Shown in pieces: positions 45,533-59,858 of a DNA stretch of 64,000 bases. Below the pieces are notes generated by a model. The model was not told the origin of the DNA. It saw only the letters and a program-made list of their open reading frames with translations, and made no database searches. The position numbers and the translations under genes were made by a program. The DNA is from Caprimulgus europaeus (lineage: Eukaryota; Chordata; Aves; Caprimulgiformes; Caprimulgidae): the NCBI GenBank assembly GCA_907165065.1, contig OU015541.1:10240501-10304500 (forward strand), in the 5' to 3' direction. How positions within the stretch are numbered: position 1 is the stretch's first letter; every line of letters starts with the position of its first letter.

Positions 45533-48500
45533 AAACATCACACAAAACTCACAACGATTTCCACGAAACCCTTTCCTGGGTGGCCCTTGAGCGACTGTAC
45601 AAATATATATAATTTTTTTAAAGGAAGAAACTACTGTTTATTGAAACTGCTCAAATATGGGAAGGAAATAGTCTATATACTTATTAATTCCAATTCAGAA
45701 ATACGAACTTTTCAAACTTCACTGGTGCATTTTTAGCTCATAAGTTTGCAGGAAAGAATCAGAGTTGTATGTTCAGGTGTAAAATTTGGAAGTGACTTTG
45801 TGTTGGTTAGCTGCAGAGGCCACGGTTAATGGTTTCTCTCTCTTGTCTGGATAACTGGTACAATCAGACACATAACATGAGCTGTAGCAGTTTCAGTCAA
45901 ATATATAATTACAAATATTAAATATAAAACTAAAAAAAAAACCCCACACATAATATTTGTGCTTTACTGGCTTGGTTAATTATAAAAGTGTTGTCTGGAA
46001 ACATGATTTGAATGTGCCCTGACCATAATCACTACTGAAATGCTCTGTAGATACAAAATAATAATTATAAAAGATGTTCAAAGGGTATGCTGGATAGCCA
46101 GTGAACTCAAGATGGTCTTAGTCTTAATTTGGATGCTTAAATTAATAGATTTTTTTTTTTAATGATTTGTTCAGTTTTTACCTATGTATTTGCTGTGCTT
46201 AGCAAGCTGAATGTCTCCTGTTCACCTCGCCACACTTTCACCACAGGGCTGCCCTCCATCTCAGCCTTCCTCAGAAGAAACAAGGATGCCCAAGGCCATG
46301 GAGTTGCTCAGGTTGCTCATCAACCAAAGGTTGCATCTGAAAGACAAGATGGGCAGAAACACAGCAAGGTGAGAGGATGGGTGAGCATGGAGAGCTCTGA
46401 GCAGTGCCCAGGTCAGCCATCCCTGGGATGAGGGCAGGGAAGAAATGAGTTTGCCCCAAGGAGAAGCCCAGGGCTGAACTGGTGCCTGGGCTCTGGTTTA
46501 TCACCATTTCTCCCACCCCAGACTCTTCCCTTTAGCTTCTGCAGGAGTTTGGGAGCACTTGCTTTTTGCTGTGTGTACCTGTGGGGTCCCACCAGGTATA
46601 GAAGAACTGCCACGAGGATTAAATGCTCCCAAACAGCACATTAACCCTGAAGTGTTTGTTAGAGAAATTCCCACACCTTCTCCAAGGCATCTCATGAGAT
46701 TTTACTGTCAGGCACGAGCAGTTGGCAGGGCCGTTACTGGTCTGTTATGGTCTGACCCAGTTTCCTGATATCAAGTAGACCAGACTGGCTGCTCTCCACT
46801 CTTGCCAAGGAAGCACATCCCAGTCTGCCAGGAACAGAGCATCTCCCAAAATACAGTGGTCCAGTCTGCTCCTTACCATGGTGGCAGGAAGGCATGGAAG
46901 GTGGTCATCAGTGCACAGGGGGCTCACCAACAACCTGAGGAGGAGATAGGTGATGAAGGTTGTGATCCTGCTGCCTGGACTCTTCCTGTTCTGAGAATAA
47001 ATAACATTTCCCACCCCCAGCTTTAAGTTAAATGAAAAATAAAATTAAAGCCAAATCCAAGTGCCTTAACTAAATCAGAGCATTTACCAGCTTCACTTAA
47101 AGAAACAGGACTCTCTTCACAAGTATTTATTTGTACAGTTCAAACAAGCTGTTTATTTTTTAAATATGAGCCCACCACAGATGTGCAACAGCCCAATCTC
47201 TGCTGACACCATTCAGAAGTTAGGAAAAAAATACATGAGAAGCATGTTCTGCCACTTTGCTGGAAAAAAATCTTTCCTTTGGGCTGTTTATTTCATATAG
47301 GCTCCAAACAATTGGCAAAGCAGACCTTACCCTGCTATGGTGAGACAAGCAGGACCCTGTGAGATGATGGAAGATACCAGCACTGTGTTGAGTGTCCTTC
47401 AAGGGGGACAGGCGACATGGTTCTCCTCTGGCAGAGCAGCATTTTTTGTGGAGAGCTTGCTCTCCCCTGAGAGATGGGCATTGCTGGGGCTTTGAACTCC
47501 ACTTCAAAGCTGGAGCTGGAGCAAGGTTTCTGTAAACCCAGAGAAACAGGTAAATATTTGTCAGGGTCAATTAACCCTCCTCATCACCTCAACAGTCATC
47601 TGTGTGAGACAGCTGGAGGGGTTTCGGCAGGCACAGAGGGGAGCCTTGTTGATTTACTGAACCACTTTGTGAGGCGGGTAGACACAAAACACTGTGGCTA
47701 GGAGATCTGGAGGTTTTCCCTTTAGCACAGTCTGTGAACTCCTGGAGACATCTCATCTTTTCCATCACTGGAGCAGGCAGAAGAGGAAGGTCCTGTTCTT
47801 GTCTGGGGAGAAAGGGAGAAGATCAATCCTGCTCTCATCACTGCTAATGTAGCTTTATAACCACTTCATTCATCCCAGTTACTCCAGATGGGCATCAGCT
47901 GTTCACAGAGCCTGAGAGCACCTTGTATCTCCCACCTGCTATCTCAGGTCTTAAGGGCAGACATGGTGAGCCACCCATGCCACAGAATGTAACATCCTTA
48001 TGTCACTACCATTAATTTGTCAAGTTCTAGTTTCTGATATCCTCCCAACACACAGACAGGGGTCCAAGGTGTTGGTTTTGGAAAGAGGGCTTTGCTTGGC
48101 CACTTGTCCCTGGAGTCTGCTGCAGCAGCCAGGGGAGGGGGAGAGGAGGACACCCAGCAGCTAGCCCCAGCCACCAGACCACCCACCAGTGCTCCCAGGC
48201 TCCCTCTCTTACCAGCACAGTCAGAAAATACCAGCCTAAGTAAGAAAAAGGGAAGGGAAAAACTAGAAACAACTGAGCACTAGATGAGAAAGATGCAGAA
48301 GTGTGGTGCTAGGCTCATTTCTCATCCCCCTGCCCAAACCTGACCCAGCATCCCCCCTGCTTGGACATGGACCCTGGGGCAATGCCACCCTCCCCTTCTC
48401 TCAGCCAGGAACCCACAGGTGGATGTTGACAAGCCCAAAAGGACGCACCGGGGCTGTGACTGAGCTGTGTGCAGCCCTCGGGGGTGTCCTCCCCCTGGGC

Positions 48501-51500
48501 TCTGGGGAGATGCTGGGGGAGGCTGGGGGTATCCCCCCTCCCAGTGCTGGGGGTGCAGTGACCCCACACAGCTCTCACCTCCCTGGTTTCAGGGCTGGGA
48601 CAGCCGGGTGCGGGGGGCCCAGCCACCCCGGCGGGCTCACCTCGGCTCGGCACCGACACATGGGCAGCAGCCGGGACGCCGGGGTAAAGCCACGCTCTGT
48701 GTCTGCCGGGGAAGCGGAGCGGGGAGAGGGGCGTGCCAAAGGCAACAGCCGTCTCGGTGAGCTCAGTGTTTGCTGTCCTGCGAGACGCCGGCCGCGGGGC
48801 AGAGGGGCTCTGTCCTTTCCTTCACCGCACACCCCCCTCCGACCTGCCAGGTGCCCCTGCGGGAGCTGGCACCAGCCCATCTGTGAGCCAGATGAAAGCT
48901 GGATTGTACCAGGCTTGCCTGCATGGGCTGGTTGGATCTCATGAGCAGCAGCAGGAAGGACGAGGCAGCATGAACCTTGTCATCCATGGTCTTTATCAGC
49001 CACCACAAGCCCACGTCCCCACAGGGCATGTGCTCCAGGTACTGGTGTGTGCCCAGCTCCACTGCTGTGTCCTCCCCATTGCTCATGGCATGTGGGCAAG
49101 GTCATGCTAACACAGATGGGACAGCACAAACCACGGTCAGACCTTGGTGTCACGGCATGGGCACAGCCCGAGTGACGGACAGAGCCGCTGATGAGCTGCA
49201 GGAATCCCCCATCCAGCTCCCCCTGAACTTCTAAGGGTGGGTGCTGCGGAGCATGGACCAGACCATTCTCAGACTAGATAGTTATCTTCAGACAAGATGT
49301 CCCAGTTGCAGGGTTGTCAGGGACCCATAGGTCACTGCATCCTCTGGTTGGGGAGAAAAGACCCTGGGGAGAGCATCTCCATGCTGGGAGAGATGTGGAG
49401 AGAATCACTCCCATTTTGGGTATGTTTAGTTAAACTTCAGATCACTGGTTTGGATCTTCCAAGGTTTTGATTGGACTCTGATCTACATCTTCCTAGATAA
49501 ATATGTTGTTTTTTTCCCCCATGTGTTTCAAGCATTCCCATATATCCCTGGCAGATTAAAGCACATGTACATCAGAGAGTCATGCCCTGCTGGGACAGTC
49601 ACCTCTGTGTCCACCCACCACGGGTGTCCTGGCTGAAAAACCCTTTCCCAGGGCCAGCAAAGGGGAACATCCTCACACAGGTTCCTGGTGGGAGCCCTCT
49701 GGGACCTCTCCCCACCACTGGCAGCAGGATCAGCTGGTGGCACTGCCAAGGCAGCCCCAGCACCTGTGGCCAGGAGCAAAGCACCGTTCTTCCTGCCCAG
49801 CAGCGAGAGCCCTGGCTGTGCCACCACTGGGCTGGTGGGCAGTGGAAAGCTCTCTGGGTTTTACAGCCATGCTTCAAGCTCTTCAGACAGGAATAATTCA
49901 CTGCTGGGGCGGTTAGCCCTCAATTTAAAAGAATTCAAGGACTCCTCGTTGACCTTAAGCTCACACAAAGTAGTAGCTGGAAGTAACCCCTGCTGTGGCC
50001 GCTGTGGCCAGTGACCCAGCCTGTGTCACCTCTCAGCAGGCAGGGAAATACATCCCAGAATGAAACAACACAAACTCTGCCTAATGCCTGGAGCAGAGGG
50101 GTAACGACTCCCCTGAGCTCATGCACCAGTGAGCACCAATGCTTGCAGCAGGTCATGGGCAAGGGGCAGGTGGCAGAAGGCAGCGTCTTTCACTTGAAAG
50201 TCAGAAGATTTTATATGGGCTCTGCACTGTAAGCATGGGTTCTTCTCTTCTGCTCTGGGCACAGAATATCTGTAACAATGTTGTGCTGCTTGCTGCTTGT
50301 TTTCCATTTCAAAACCCTGTGGGATGGCCCAGCACAGAGAGGAGGCATCGGTGCACTCCTCACAGCCACCTTTGGCTCTTCTTGCTGAGCTTCTGCATCC
50401 CAAAACCATGGCCATGCTCCTCTCCCAGCCTGGCCCTCTCCCAGTTTCTGCAGCACAGTGCAGGGATGCCATGCCACTGCACAACACGTCTTGCCAGGAC
50501 CTCCAGCTGTATAGTTCCTCATAGGCTTTTATGTTCTTGGAACAACAACATTTATCACTTGTGGCAGACAGGGTGTCTAAGTGAGTTTGGGGAGAACAAC
50601 TCCTCCTTGCAGCGTCTGGCACAGGCTGAGCCCAGAGAGCTCCTTTCCTTACATCACCCAGCAAATACTCGTGGAGTCAGAGTTCTTGATTTCCACTCCT
50701 TTATACCTCACATACGTGCTTGGCTCAGCCTTGGGGTAGCAATCCACAAAGCAGGAGGTTGGTCAAGTGCATGCAGGACCCCAACACGCACATTTTGCTG
50801 TAATAAACACAGAGTCCAAGACAGAGGAGGAGCACATTATGCCTTGGTAACTCTGGTGCAAGGCGGCAGCAGTGATGGTATGTCTACAGGTTCTACAATC
50901 CCTGGCTGGTGTGTCAGAGCAGGGGCTGCAGGAGCTGTGTTTCCAGGGCAGCGTGGTCTTCCTTAGGTGAAAGTTAAGGAAATAAGGCAAAAAAGGGCAT
51001 CTGAGGCCTTTATCCTCTGCTTTTCCAGCCTTTGTCCAGCTTTGAGAGAAATGGTTCTTGCAAACATCTGAGCTTCCATGGTTGAACCTGAGAAATTTCA
51101 TGTCTAGGCAGACAGAAATCTGGTGGCTTGGATCCAGCCATCTGGACGTGGGAAAGCTTGGAAGTCCCACGAGAAAAGGGAGATTTCTTGGCAAAGAGTC
51201 ACAGTAAATCTTTACGGGAGAGTGGAGGGGTGAAAATACAGTGTCCATCAGGCTGTTCCCACTCTGCTAGCAGAAGCCAGGAAGCCCCGAGATGTGCAGG
51301 TACAGGCAGGAGATTTTAAAAGTGCACAAAAACATTGGAGGCTTGTTTCAGCTTAAATGCCACCAATGGGCAGATGTCACAGAAATCCTGTCTGGTCCTG
51401 TCCTGCTCACCTGGAAGGGCAGGACCAGCTCTGATGCAGGGCTGGTCATCAGCAACCCTGTGACAGCATGGGTGGAGAAACGTGTGGAAAGAGGTTTGCC

Positions 51501-54500
51501 AGGTGTCACTCAGGAGACCAAATGCTTCAGTATTACACTCGTGTCTCACCTATTAGGTGTTCTCTCTGGTACAGCTCTGCTGTAGCAGTGAGAGCCCTGG
51601 GAGAGCTGAGCTGCTGCCATTGCTCAACCTGGTTAATACACCAAGAGCCTGTGTGGGCACATCTTTCCTGCCCAAAGCCCCCTCATCACCTCCACATGCC
51701 CCCAGAAGCTCCTTCGCTGTGTCTTTCCTTCTTCACCACCCTCCTGTGCTCACCAGAGTCTGCTTTTAAAGCTGGCCAGGCTTTGAGTGATCATCACCCA
51801 CCTGAGCTGCATCCTCCTCCCTGTTGGACATGCTCCAGGCAGACCCTGGGGAGGAGCAAGATCTTCAGGAGACCCCATCCCAACGTCCCAAGGAATGATA
51901 AACCGCTGCAAACGTCCCATTCTTCCTTCAGAACCGGGGAGGAAAAACAGCATCTCTTTTAGCACCACGGTTATTTCATCTGAGCCAAACAAACAAGCAA
52001 ACAAACAGCAGCAACGTTTTTCGGTGGAAAAAACATTTGGAGCTGGAGGCAGCGAACTGTGAGCTGGTGGGGATGGTTGGAGGGTGTTTGTTGGTGCTGC
52101 AGTGGGGGACCAGGCACATGAGCCGTGAGGCCACCCCTGAGAAGAGGAGCCATGGGAACAAGGCCTCCCTGTGCAGCCATGGCAAACCCGTCTGTGACCC
52201 GGGGCCAGGTGCTCAGTTTCTATCTTAATTTTGGTCTTGGGGGAAAAAAAAAGGAAAAGGCTGAATACACAGGGGCTGCAGTCAAGCTGCGGCACACACC
52301 CGTCCAAGCAAGAAAATTACACGGTGAGGCTGCCAGGGTGTCCTGACTTCACTTCACCGGGTCTGGGCTTTCGGAGCTGTGATCTGATAGCCCCTGACCA
52401 GCAGCTCATCCAGCCCTTTGCTGGAGCTGCAGCATTTCCCACCCTTACACAGGTAGCGCTTGCCATGTCGGATGCTGAGGAGAGAAATGTTCTCTGCTCA
52501 GCCCAGATGATGCTTTTCATGCAGGCTGGTTTTGCCCCATGGAAATTCCCACCGGGACCCCTGGGAGGGACCAATGTATTTCCCACCTCTAAGCCTGAAA
52601 GCTGACCATGTGGAGAGCAGGCAATCAGCACAGGAAGAAAAAAAATCCCACCATCATCACTTTTTCCAGGGCTGTTGACTCTGGCATGTGTCCTTGTGTG
52701 TGGGTGAGCTGTGGGTGTGCAGTGGGGATGGGGGTGGTGGGCACAGAGCTGCTATGGGGCCGGGGGTCCTGGTACCCAGCCTGGGTGCGGCTATGGGGAG
52801 GAGGTGACAGCTGGTGTTTGGCTCTTGAGTTTGGGTCTATCCTGGTCTCAGCTGACTGGTGGTGTGGTGGGCCCCTTTTTCCATTGAGCTGTTAGATTTT
52901 TCTCCCCTTGGCAGAGTGCAGTGAGACCATCACGCACCCGCAGCGCTGGTCTAAAAAATAAATTGTTAGCAAACAGCAAATTAACTATCTACTGAGGTGT
53001 GCTGAGAGGAGCTGCCGTGCTAGTTGTTAAGTGGATTTCTAAACTTAGCCCAGTTACCGTCAAAAATACCTTTGAGAGAAACTACCGTCTGCAGTGCTCA
53101 ACTTCAGAGACATTTATTTCTAGAGCTGGTGGAAAAAATTCTCACCTTTCAAAGGCTCCAATTATATCCTGGTGGTGTCTGGAGCCCGTGGCCTTCACAG
53201 CTTCCTCACAAAGCACTCGCAGGCTGCTGCTGGGGACCACAGCTCTGATGGTGCTGTGGGGGACAAGGGGAGAGGTCGAGGGGCTGACACCCCTGTTGAC
53301 CAAAGAGATGATGTAGGATCCCATTAGGCTTGGTGGACACCTTAGTTAATATCTCAAAACACGTGGTTTTTACTTTGTGCCACAAAAGCATTGGTCCTGC
53401 CCGTGTTTTCCACCAGTTGCTGCTAGCACTGGAGGCTCCCAGGAACAGACTCCTGTCAGGACCTGGCCAGTTGCACCAGTAAGAGGAGCAAATCACAGCT
53501 CGCAGAGCTGAGGTGATGCCCAGTTGGTCTTTGGTGACTCGGTCAGCAGCCAGGCTGTGGGCAAGGCTGCTTTGTGCCACCCCACCAAGCTCAGCCTGGG
53601 TGGTCAGACCCACACATGCAGGCTCCTGCCCACGCTCCAGGCTCCCCACAGCACCACTATATATAAAATGGGAAAGGGTTTTTTTTTTTCACCTTGGTTT
53701 TTAGTTTTTCTCATGTCTGAGCAAATATGCAAGTGGAAATGGTGGGTTATGAGAGGACAAGGCTCCTAACGCAGAGGCAGGCGCTAGGTTGTGTGAAGGG
53801 CTCTAGGATTGTGGGCTCTGCTGTGGAGAACATCTGTCCCTGCTGATGGACAATCCTGCCCCTGGCTCAGGAACAATCCCATGGATGGATTGACACCAGC
53901 ATCCATGGATTGCAGACAGTCCTAAAAACCAGGGAGGTGTTCAGTGTCGCTGTGATCTTATAATGGAAAGAGCAAGAGGGAGTAGTGAAGCTTCTCACCT
54001 TAATTACTGGAAATGCTCTAAAGTTTGGGCTAGGCTTTAGAAGGCAATTGCTGCTGCTGCTGTGTAAGCCTGCTGTTGTAGGCAGGCCTTGGTGCCTTGA
54101 GTAGCTGAAATAAAGGCTGGAGAAGACTTGGCCCTTTCCAGCCCATCCTGCGGGTCTCTCTGCTGTGGTCCATGCTCCTGTGGTTGCACATTCAGGGTCA
54201 CACAGAGTGAGCTGTGCCCCATGGCTGGCTTGGGGTCTCCTGTCATCCCTCCCCTCCTCCCTGCAATTACAGCCCCAGCAGAGGTGAAATGCTCCTCTGC
54301 AAGGGGCTGGTGCTGTATGGGCTTGACTGCTGCTGCTGCCTGCTGGCCATGAACAGCAGAAATGATGCCCAGGAGACACGATCACTGCCCAAATGGGTTA
54401 GGAGACAATCTCCAAGAGCAGGATTTGGCATGGGCCTGAGGTCAGGAAACAATCTGGTAAAAATCAATAACTGAACCCTTCACAAACGATCCTGCAGGCT

Positions 54501-57500
54501 CTGGGCAAAAGCACATGGGCTGTCTTGCTTCAGGTTTGCTCCAAAGGCTCCTGTAAAGCCCAGAGCACTGCAGTTTGTAGCACAGATTCCAGCTGTTGGA
54601 GGAGATGCAAGCCTCCAGCTGGAGGGTTTGCTCTGGCTGATGTCTCCTGTGCTCCCACTGCCCAGATCCCCCGTGCATGTAGCTGTAGGTGCAAGGTATA
54701 CACCACATGATTTGTCTTATACCAGATCCATCACCAAGCCCCTCTTATTTACTGGTGATCTTAGGAGCCCATGCTCAATTTTGCCTCCTTCCTGGTGTGA
54801 CAGGACTGTATGGGTATGGGCAAAGCAGGTTCCTGGGTGTGGAGATGACCTGGTAGGCATAGCAAGGGAAAGCAAGGTGAACGTGCATTGCACCTTGGCT
54901 TTCTGCTCCGTCCCAGGTTTCAACAGTGAACCACAGGAAAAGCTCAGATGATCAAAATACACAATTTTAACTACTCATAAAATAGTGAAATTTCCTTTCA
55001 GAAACTTGCCTTGTTCCTGCAATGTCTGAGATATCAGGGAGAAGGGATTTGATGCCTATCAAACTTCTTTAATTTGGATGAAGGCTGAATGCTTTGGAAA
55101 AGCCCATCCCAACATGGTGTCCCTGTGCTCTGGCCAGGAGAGGCACAGTTTTGCTGGCAGCAGGGAATTCACCTCCCATTCCTGCAGCCTGGGATGTCAC
55201 CTCTTCTTTGACTGTTTTTTTCTGCACCCCTTGCTCCAAGGCTCAGCTTGGTTCAGAAAGGGATTCAACATTTACAAGGAGCTGGTTCTAATTAGTAAAG
55301 ATGACTCTGAAGTCTGCAGACCTCAGGACTAATCTCAGTCTCACATGGAAAACAGGACCAAGAGGACAATCTGACTAGTTTGATGTGAAAACTTGGTTTT
55401 ACTGAAGCCCAGAGGAGCTATGCCATGTGGACAGGGTGATACCAGGACACCAGCCATCTCCCCTAGCAGATGAAACAAGAAATGGGGACTCTTTGGAGAA
55501 GCCATTCAAGAAATGTAAGTGCTGAAGAAAGTTCTTGGGTTAGAGCTCAACGAGGTGTTTATTCCAGGGAGATCACAAATAAATGTGTGGGAGTTCAGCC
55601 TGGATTTTCTCACATCACAACATGCAGAGATCAAATCTTCTCACCTGTAAGTCAGAAGGAAGATCTCTTTTCATGATGCATGGGGAGGAACCAAGCTCTG
55701 GATGTGTTGAACCTCTGCAGGGCTCTAGAAATGCAAAAAGCCATCGAAAGCTCCACTTTCCTTCCCTGCCTGGGTGGGCACCAGGGTAGCTGGAGCTGTT
55801 GGTGGTGTTTGGGGCAGGACTGGGGGAAATGAGCAGCTTTCAGCAAAGCTGGAAAATGAGCCTTTCTGCCAGTTCATAAAAGGGGAATATTTTACAAGAG
55901 GAACAGAGTTTGTGCATTACCTGGGAAAACAGTTTTGTTCAAACAGGGCTTTGGTTCTGTTTTTTTTTAACCCCAGTAAAGAGAAGGTTCCTGCTATGGA
56001 AAGCCCCATAACCCTCCTCCAGGAACAGGGATGCTCAGGGACCACAGCAGATCCCATCCCTCAGGAAAGGACAAAGCCCTGCTCAGTCCTATGTGGACTC
56101 ATGTCACTGTCTGTCACTTTGATACACAGATGATGGGTGATGCCTGAAGCCAACAGACAGGAGAAACAAATATGACCGAGAAATCCTGCAAGTCCCATCA
56201 TGGTTTATTCTGGGGCGAGCTGCTATGTGTGTCAGTCTTAAAAGCAAGGGTGGGCGTCTCTGCCAAGAGAGTGCTGTGAACCCACTGATTTATCTCTTTT
56301 CTTTCTCCCAATGCTCATTAAAAGGAGAATTTGCCGGTGCTGCTGCTGTTGTACCCAGCCAACTGCGTGTGCTTCTTGGCTCCCAGCAAGGTCCTCGCTG
56401 CAGATACCGTGTGCTTTGGCAGCCGGGCCAGTCTGGGCTGCAGGATATTACGCCTGGCAGGGACACAAACCCTTTCCAGTTCCTGGAATTTGGATTGTCT
56501 CGCAGAGTGCTGATTAAGCAGTGCTTTCAACCTGCACCCAAGACAAAACCCTCGCCTTGTCCCCGCGCAGAGGCTCGGTGCGGCTCGGCTGCTGCGTGGC
56601 AGTGGGACCTGCAGTGGGTTTGCTCTCCCCGAGCCCCAGGGAAACAAAAACTCAAAATAAAAATCTCAAATGCAAAGCTTTGCAGCTTTGCTCTGGATGA
56701 GCATTTACTGCTCAGGGCTCTGTCTTCAGTGAAATAATAAATCATTAAAAAACCCCTCCCCATACCAGCCCCAGTCCCCTTCCTACCTTGGCATGCACTT
56801 GGTGGTGGCTGCTCCTCTCAGGCTGCCCAGACCACGGCCCCAGTCTGCCCAGCTGAGATTGCTGCTGTGTGTCCCTGCCTGCCTTTCTAATCCTCTGGGA
56901 ATGAAACTGCCTTTACCAACCTTAGCCAGGAGAGATTTGATAGCTGGGGTTGAGTGAAGGGAGGCAGCCCTGGCGTGTGCCGTCCTGGTGTGGTGTGAAG
57001 GGCTGTCCTGCCACTGGTCCCTGGAGCTGGCACTCACCTCTGCATACAGGTGAACATAAAATAGGGGTGTTGGCAAACTGGGGATGCCCAGCACCTGCGG
57101 AGAGGTGGCTGGTGATTTGGGGTGGTCTGGTGCTGGGAAGGTGAAGCTGAGCTGGTTAGACCCCGTACAACAGGCAGCCTGGAAAGCTGGTGGGCTCTGG
57201 GAGCCACCCTGGCACTCTGGCATGCCCGGTGCCAGCATCTGCGGCACAGCACAGCCCCCAGCAGCTGCCCAGCCCTGCCAGCCCACAGGGTGCTGCTGCC
57301 TTCCACACCAAGGAGTCCCCTCCTGTGGTGACACAGAGGGGCTGGAGATGCCTTGGCAGCAGTTTCCTTATCTCCTCTCTGGCACAACCATCATCCCAGC
57401 CTCTGGGTGGGGAGTGGATGGAAATACCTCTCCAGCACATGTTTCCAGCCACTCCCCAGGGCCCGCAGCATCTTGAGTTGCTTTATGGGAGAGCAGATGC

Positions 57501-58840
57501 CAGGAAAAATATACGCAGGAGACTATTTCGGTGCAATCTCACAGCAGGGTGAGGCTGTACTGATACAGCACATCAGCTCAGCACCTGGGTGTTAGTCTCA
57601 CTCCACACTCAGGTCTGCTCCTCCCTGACCTCCTGGTTGGCTTCAGTTGCACTGCAGGTCTCTGGGGTGGCTGGGTGCAGCCGGCTGGGCTCTGGGATGT
57701 GCCATCAGTACCAGCACAGGGCAGGAGCTGCATGTCCAGGATCCTTGATTCTCAACCCAGTCAAACCAGTGAGGATGAGAAGCAGCCATGGGCTGCTGCT
57801 GTGGGACTGCCTTCTCCTCCCTGCATCATCCCAGCAGCCTCCTTGTATTCCTGCCTGAACCCCAGCTTTCCCCCAGGCACACTCAGGTCTCAGCTCCATG
57901 CCTCCAGTTCCGTGCCTCCTGCCATCTCAGGAGAAAGAGTTTGACCTTGATGCTTCCCTTCAGGCAACCAAAGATCCAAATCCTGGCTCCAAACGTACCT
58001 GTGCCCTGGTGAACCCAGGCCTGGTGAGGTGCAGGGCGAGCACCTTGCTTACCTGGGGCACCGTGACATGGGGTGATGACAGCAGCAAGTCCCACCACAG
58101 CTCATACACGGCTGCTTATGCTGGCTCTGAGTGTGGCAGGAAGAAGAGATGTGATGAGCATTGCAAGCAGCCCCTCCAGCCTGCCAGGCTGCATCTCTGT
58201 GACCTGCAGCAATTCAGCCAGCCCCAGGCATCGTGACTGCTCCGGGTGTTGTAGGGAGATGCACCTGATGCTGCAGGACTGCCTGTGGCTGTCAAATTCC
58301 TGCAGCCGTTCCCTCTCCTTGGGGACAGACACCTGGATGTCAGCTGGGCTGTCTGGGGAGCTCAGCCTGCAGAGAAAGGGCTCTTTTCCCCTGATGAGAT
58401 GCCCTTGGCCCAGTATCACCAGCTCAGGGCAGAGGGGGGCACGTGGGCAGAGCCCCTGTGGGCTGTGGGAAGCCCTTGGGGAACCCACCTGGCAAGTGGC
58501 TTTGTTTCTAACGAGGAGAGCTGCTGGCCCAGGGACACGTGTGGTCACCAGGTCCCAGCCATCCCTGGCAAGGGACATCTCTGCCATCTGCTCTGCTCAC
58601 ACCCAAGCAGGGTGACCCTGGCTCTCCCACTGAGCAGCAGCCAGAGCAAAACCCCCTCCACATCCCTCACCAACCTGGATTTGCCTCCCTATCCACAGCT
58701 CCCAGCAAGACCCCAGCTGGGGCTGGGGAGAACAGGGGAGAGTCAGCTCTGGGAATCTTTTCCCATAGGTAGAGCTTGGAAAAACCCATCCAGCAGCAGA
58801 CGAGCGGCTCCTCTGCCTGTTGGAGGAGCGAGCCGGGCTC
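45533..58840. other. FITM2-R3HDML desert, right part
   Basis: About 13 kb with no recognised exon, RNA gene, LTR or CR1. The left 1 kb is AT-rich (for example 45900-45945); the rest is of mixed GC content. Many short open frames are present on both strands, as expected at this GC level, but none has a recognisable motif or a convincing splice partner. Regulatory elements for R3HDML or for the HNF4A gene expected to the right could lie here but cannot be read from sequence alone. Confidence 0.45.
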
Positions 58841-59133
58841 TGCTCGCTCCCCTCGCCGGCACGGCACAGGGCTCAGCGTGCCTGCGTACGCGCTCTGCGC
58901 GGAGGCATCCCCCAGCCTATAAATCTCCTAGCAGGGCTCTTTCCAAACTTCAGGACATTCCCTGGGGGAAGAGTTAAGATGCAGCTTTTGCGTCAGATGC
59001 CGCGGCGGGCTGCCCGGCGGGGTTAGGTTAAACCTCTCCCCAGCATCTCCCCCAGCAGGTTGTTTGCAAAGGTCAATCCCATCGGCTGCCGCTGCCGCCG
59101 CCGGGCTCGGCTGCTCTTGGCTCAGTCCTCAAG
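58840..59133 (+). promoter_or_regulatory. R3HDML promoter and likely noncoding exon 1
   Basis: A CpG-rich stretch contains a TATA box, TATAAAT, at 58918-58924. Transcription starting about 30 bases later would give a noncoding first exon that can end at the strong donor cctcaag|gtacgt (59133/59134). It would be spliced to the acceptor tctctcccag at 59751-59760, ahead of the coding start. The exon is inferred from splice-site quality and the TATA position; I have no transcript evidence. Confidence 0.5.
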
Positions 59134-59858
59134 GTACGTAGTCGGGGGAACATCCTCCCCGCTGCTCCGGGGAAAGGCTGGCAGGGATGTTAGGAGGTGC
59201 ACTGCCTGACAGACCAGGAGATATTCCAGCATTTTTTTTTTTAAATTTTAATTTTTTTTTAATTATTCTGGTTTTGAGGTGGTTTATTTTTCTTTCCCTG
59301 AGATAAAGAGTCGTTAGGATTTCTCTACGATGCTTTTAAATCTTGCCGTGAGTTTCTTTATCTGTATGAGATTTGCATTTGTGCTGGGGATTTACTCAAC
59401 ACACCAAACGCCTGGGAAGTTACAGAGCAGGAGAATGCAGCAGATATCTCAGCATGCTCCTAATTAGCCCCTGCCTGGCAGGTACGTGTGATAAGTGAAA
59501 AAATGGGAGAGATTTTGTACTAATTTTGTGGGTTTTTAAAAAAAAAAACAACCAACAAAACAAACAAAAAAATCAATTCCTGAGCCATCTCTCTGCTGGT
59601 CTTGGGGAATTTCCTGTGATAAATGAGGTTATCAAGGAGATTCATTTTTTAAATTTATTTTTAAAAGGAAAAAAAGGAAAATTTATTTCCATCTCATTTT
59701 GGGAAGTGGTGTTTGCACGTGACCTGCAGACCTGAGCGCTGCCTGTTGTTTCTCTCCCAGATCCACGCACGGGCAGCGGGGACCGGTGATCCGCCTCGTC
59801 CTTGCTTCACTCCGTGTGGGAGCGGAAAGCTGCCGGCCAACCCCGTGGCCAGGCTGGC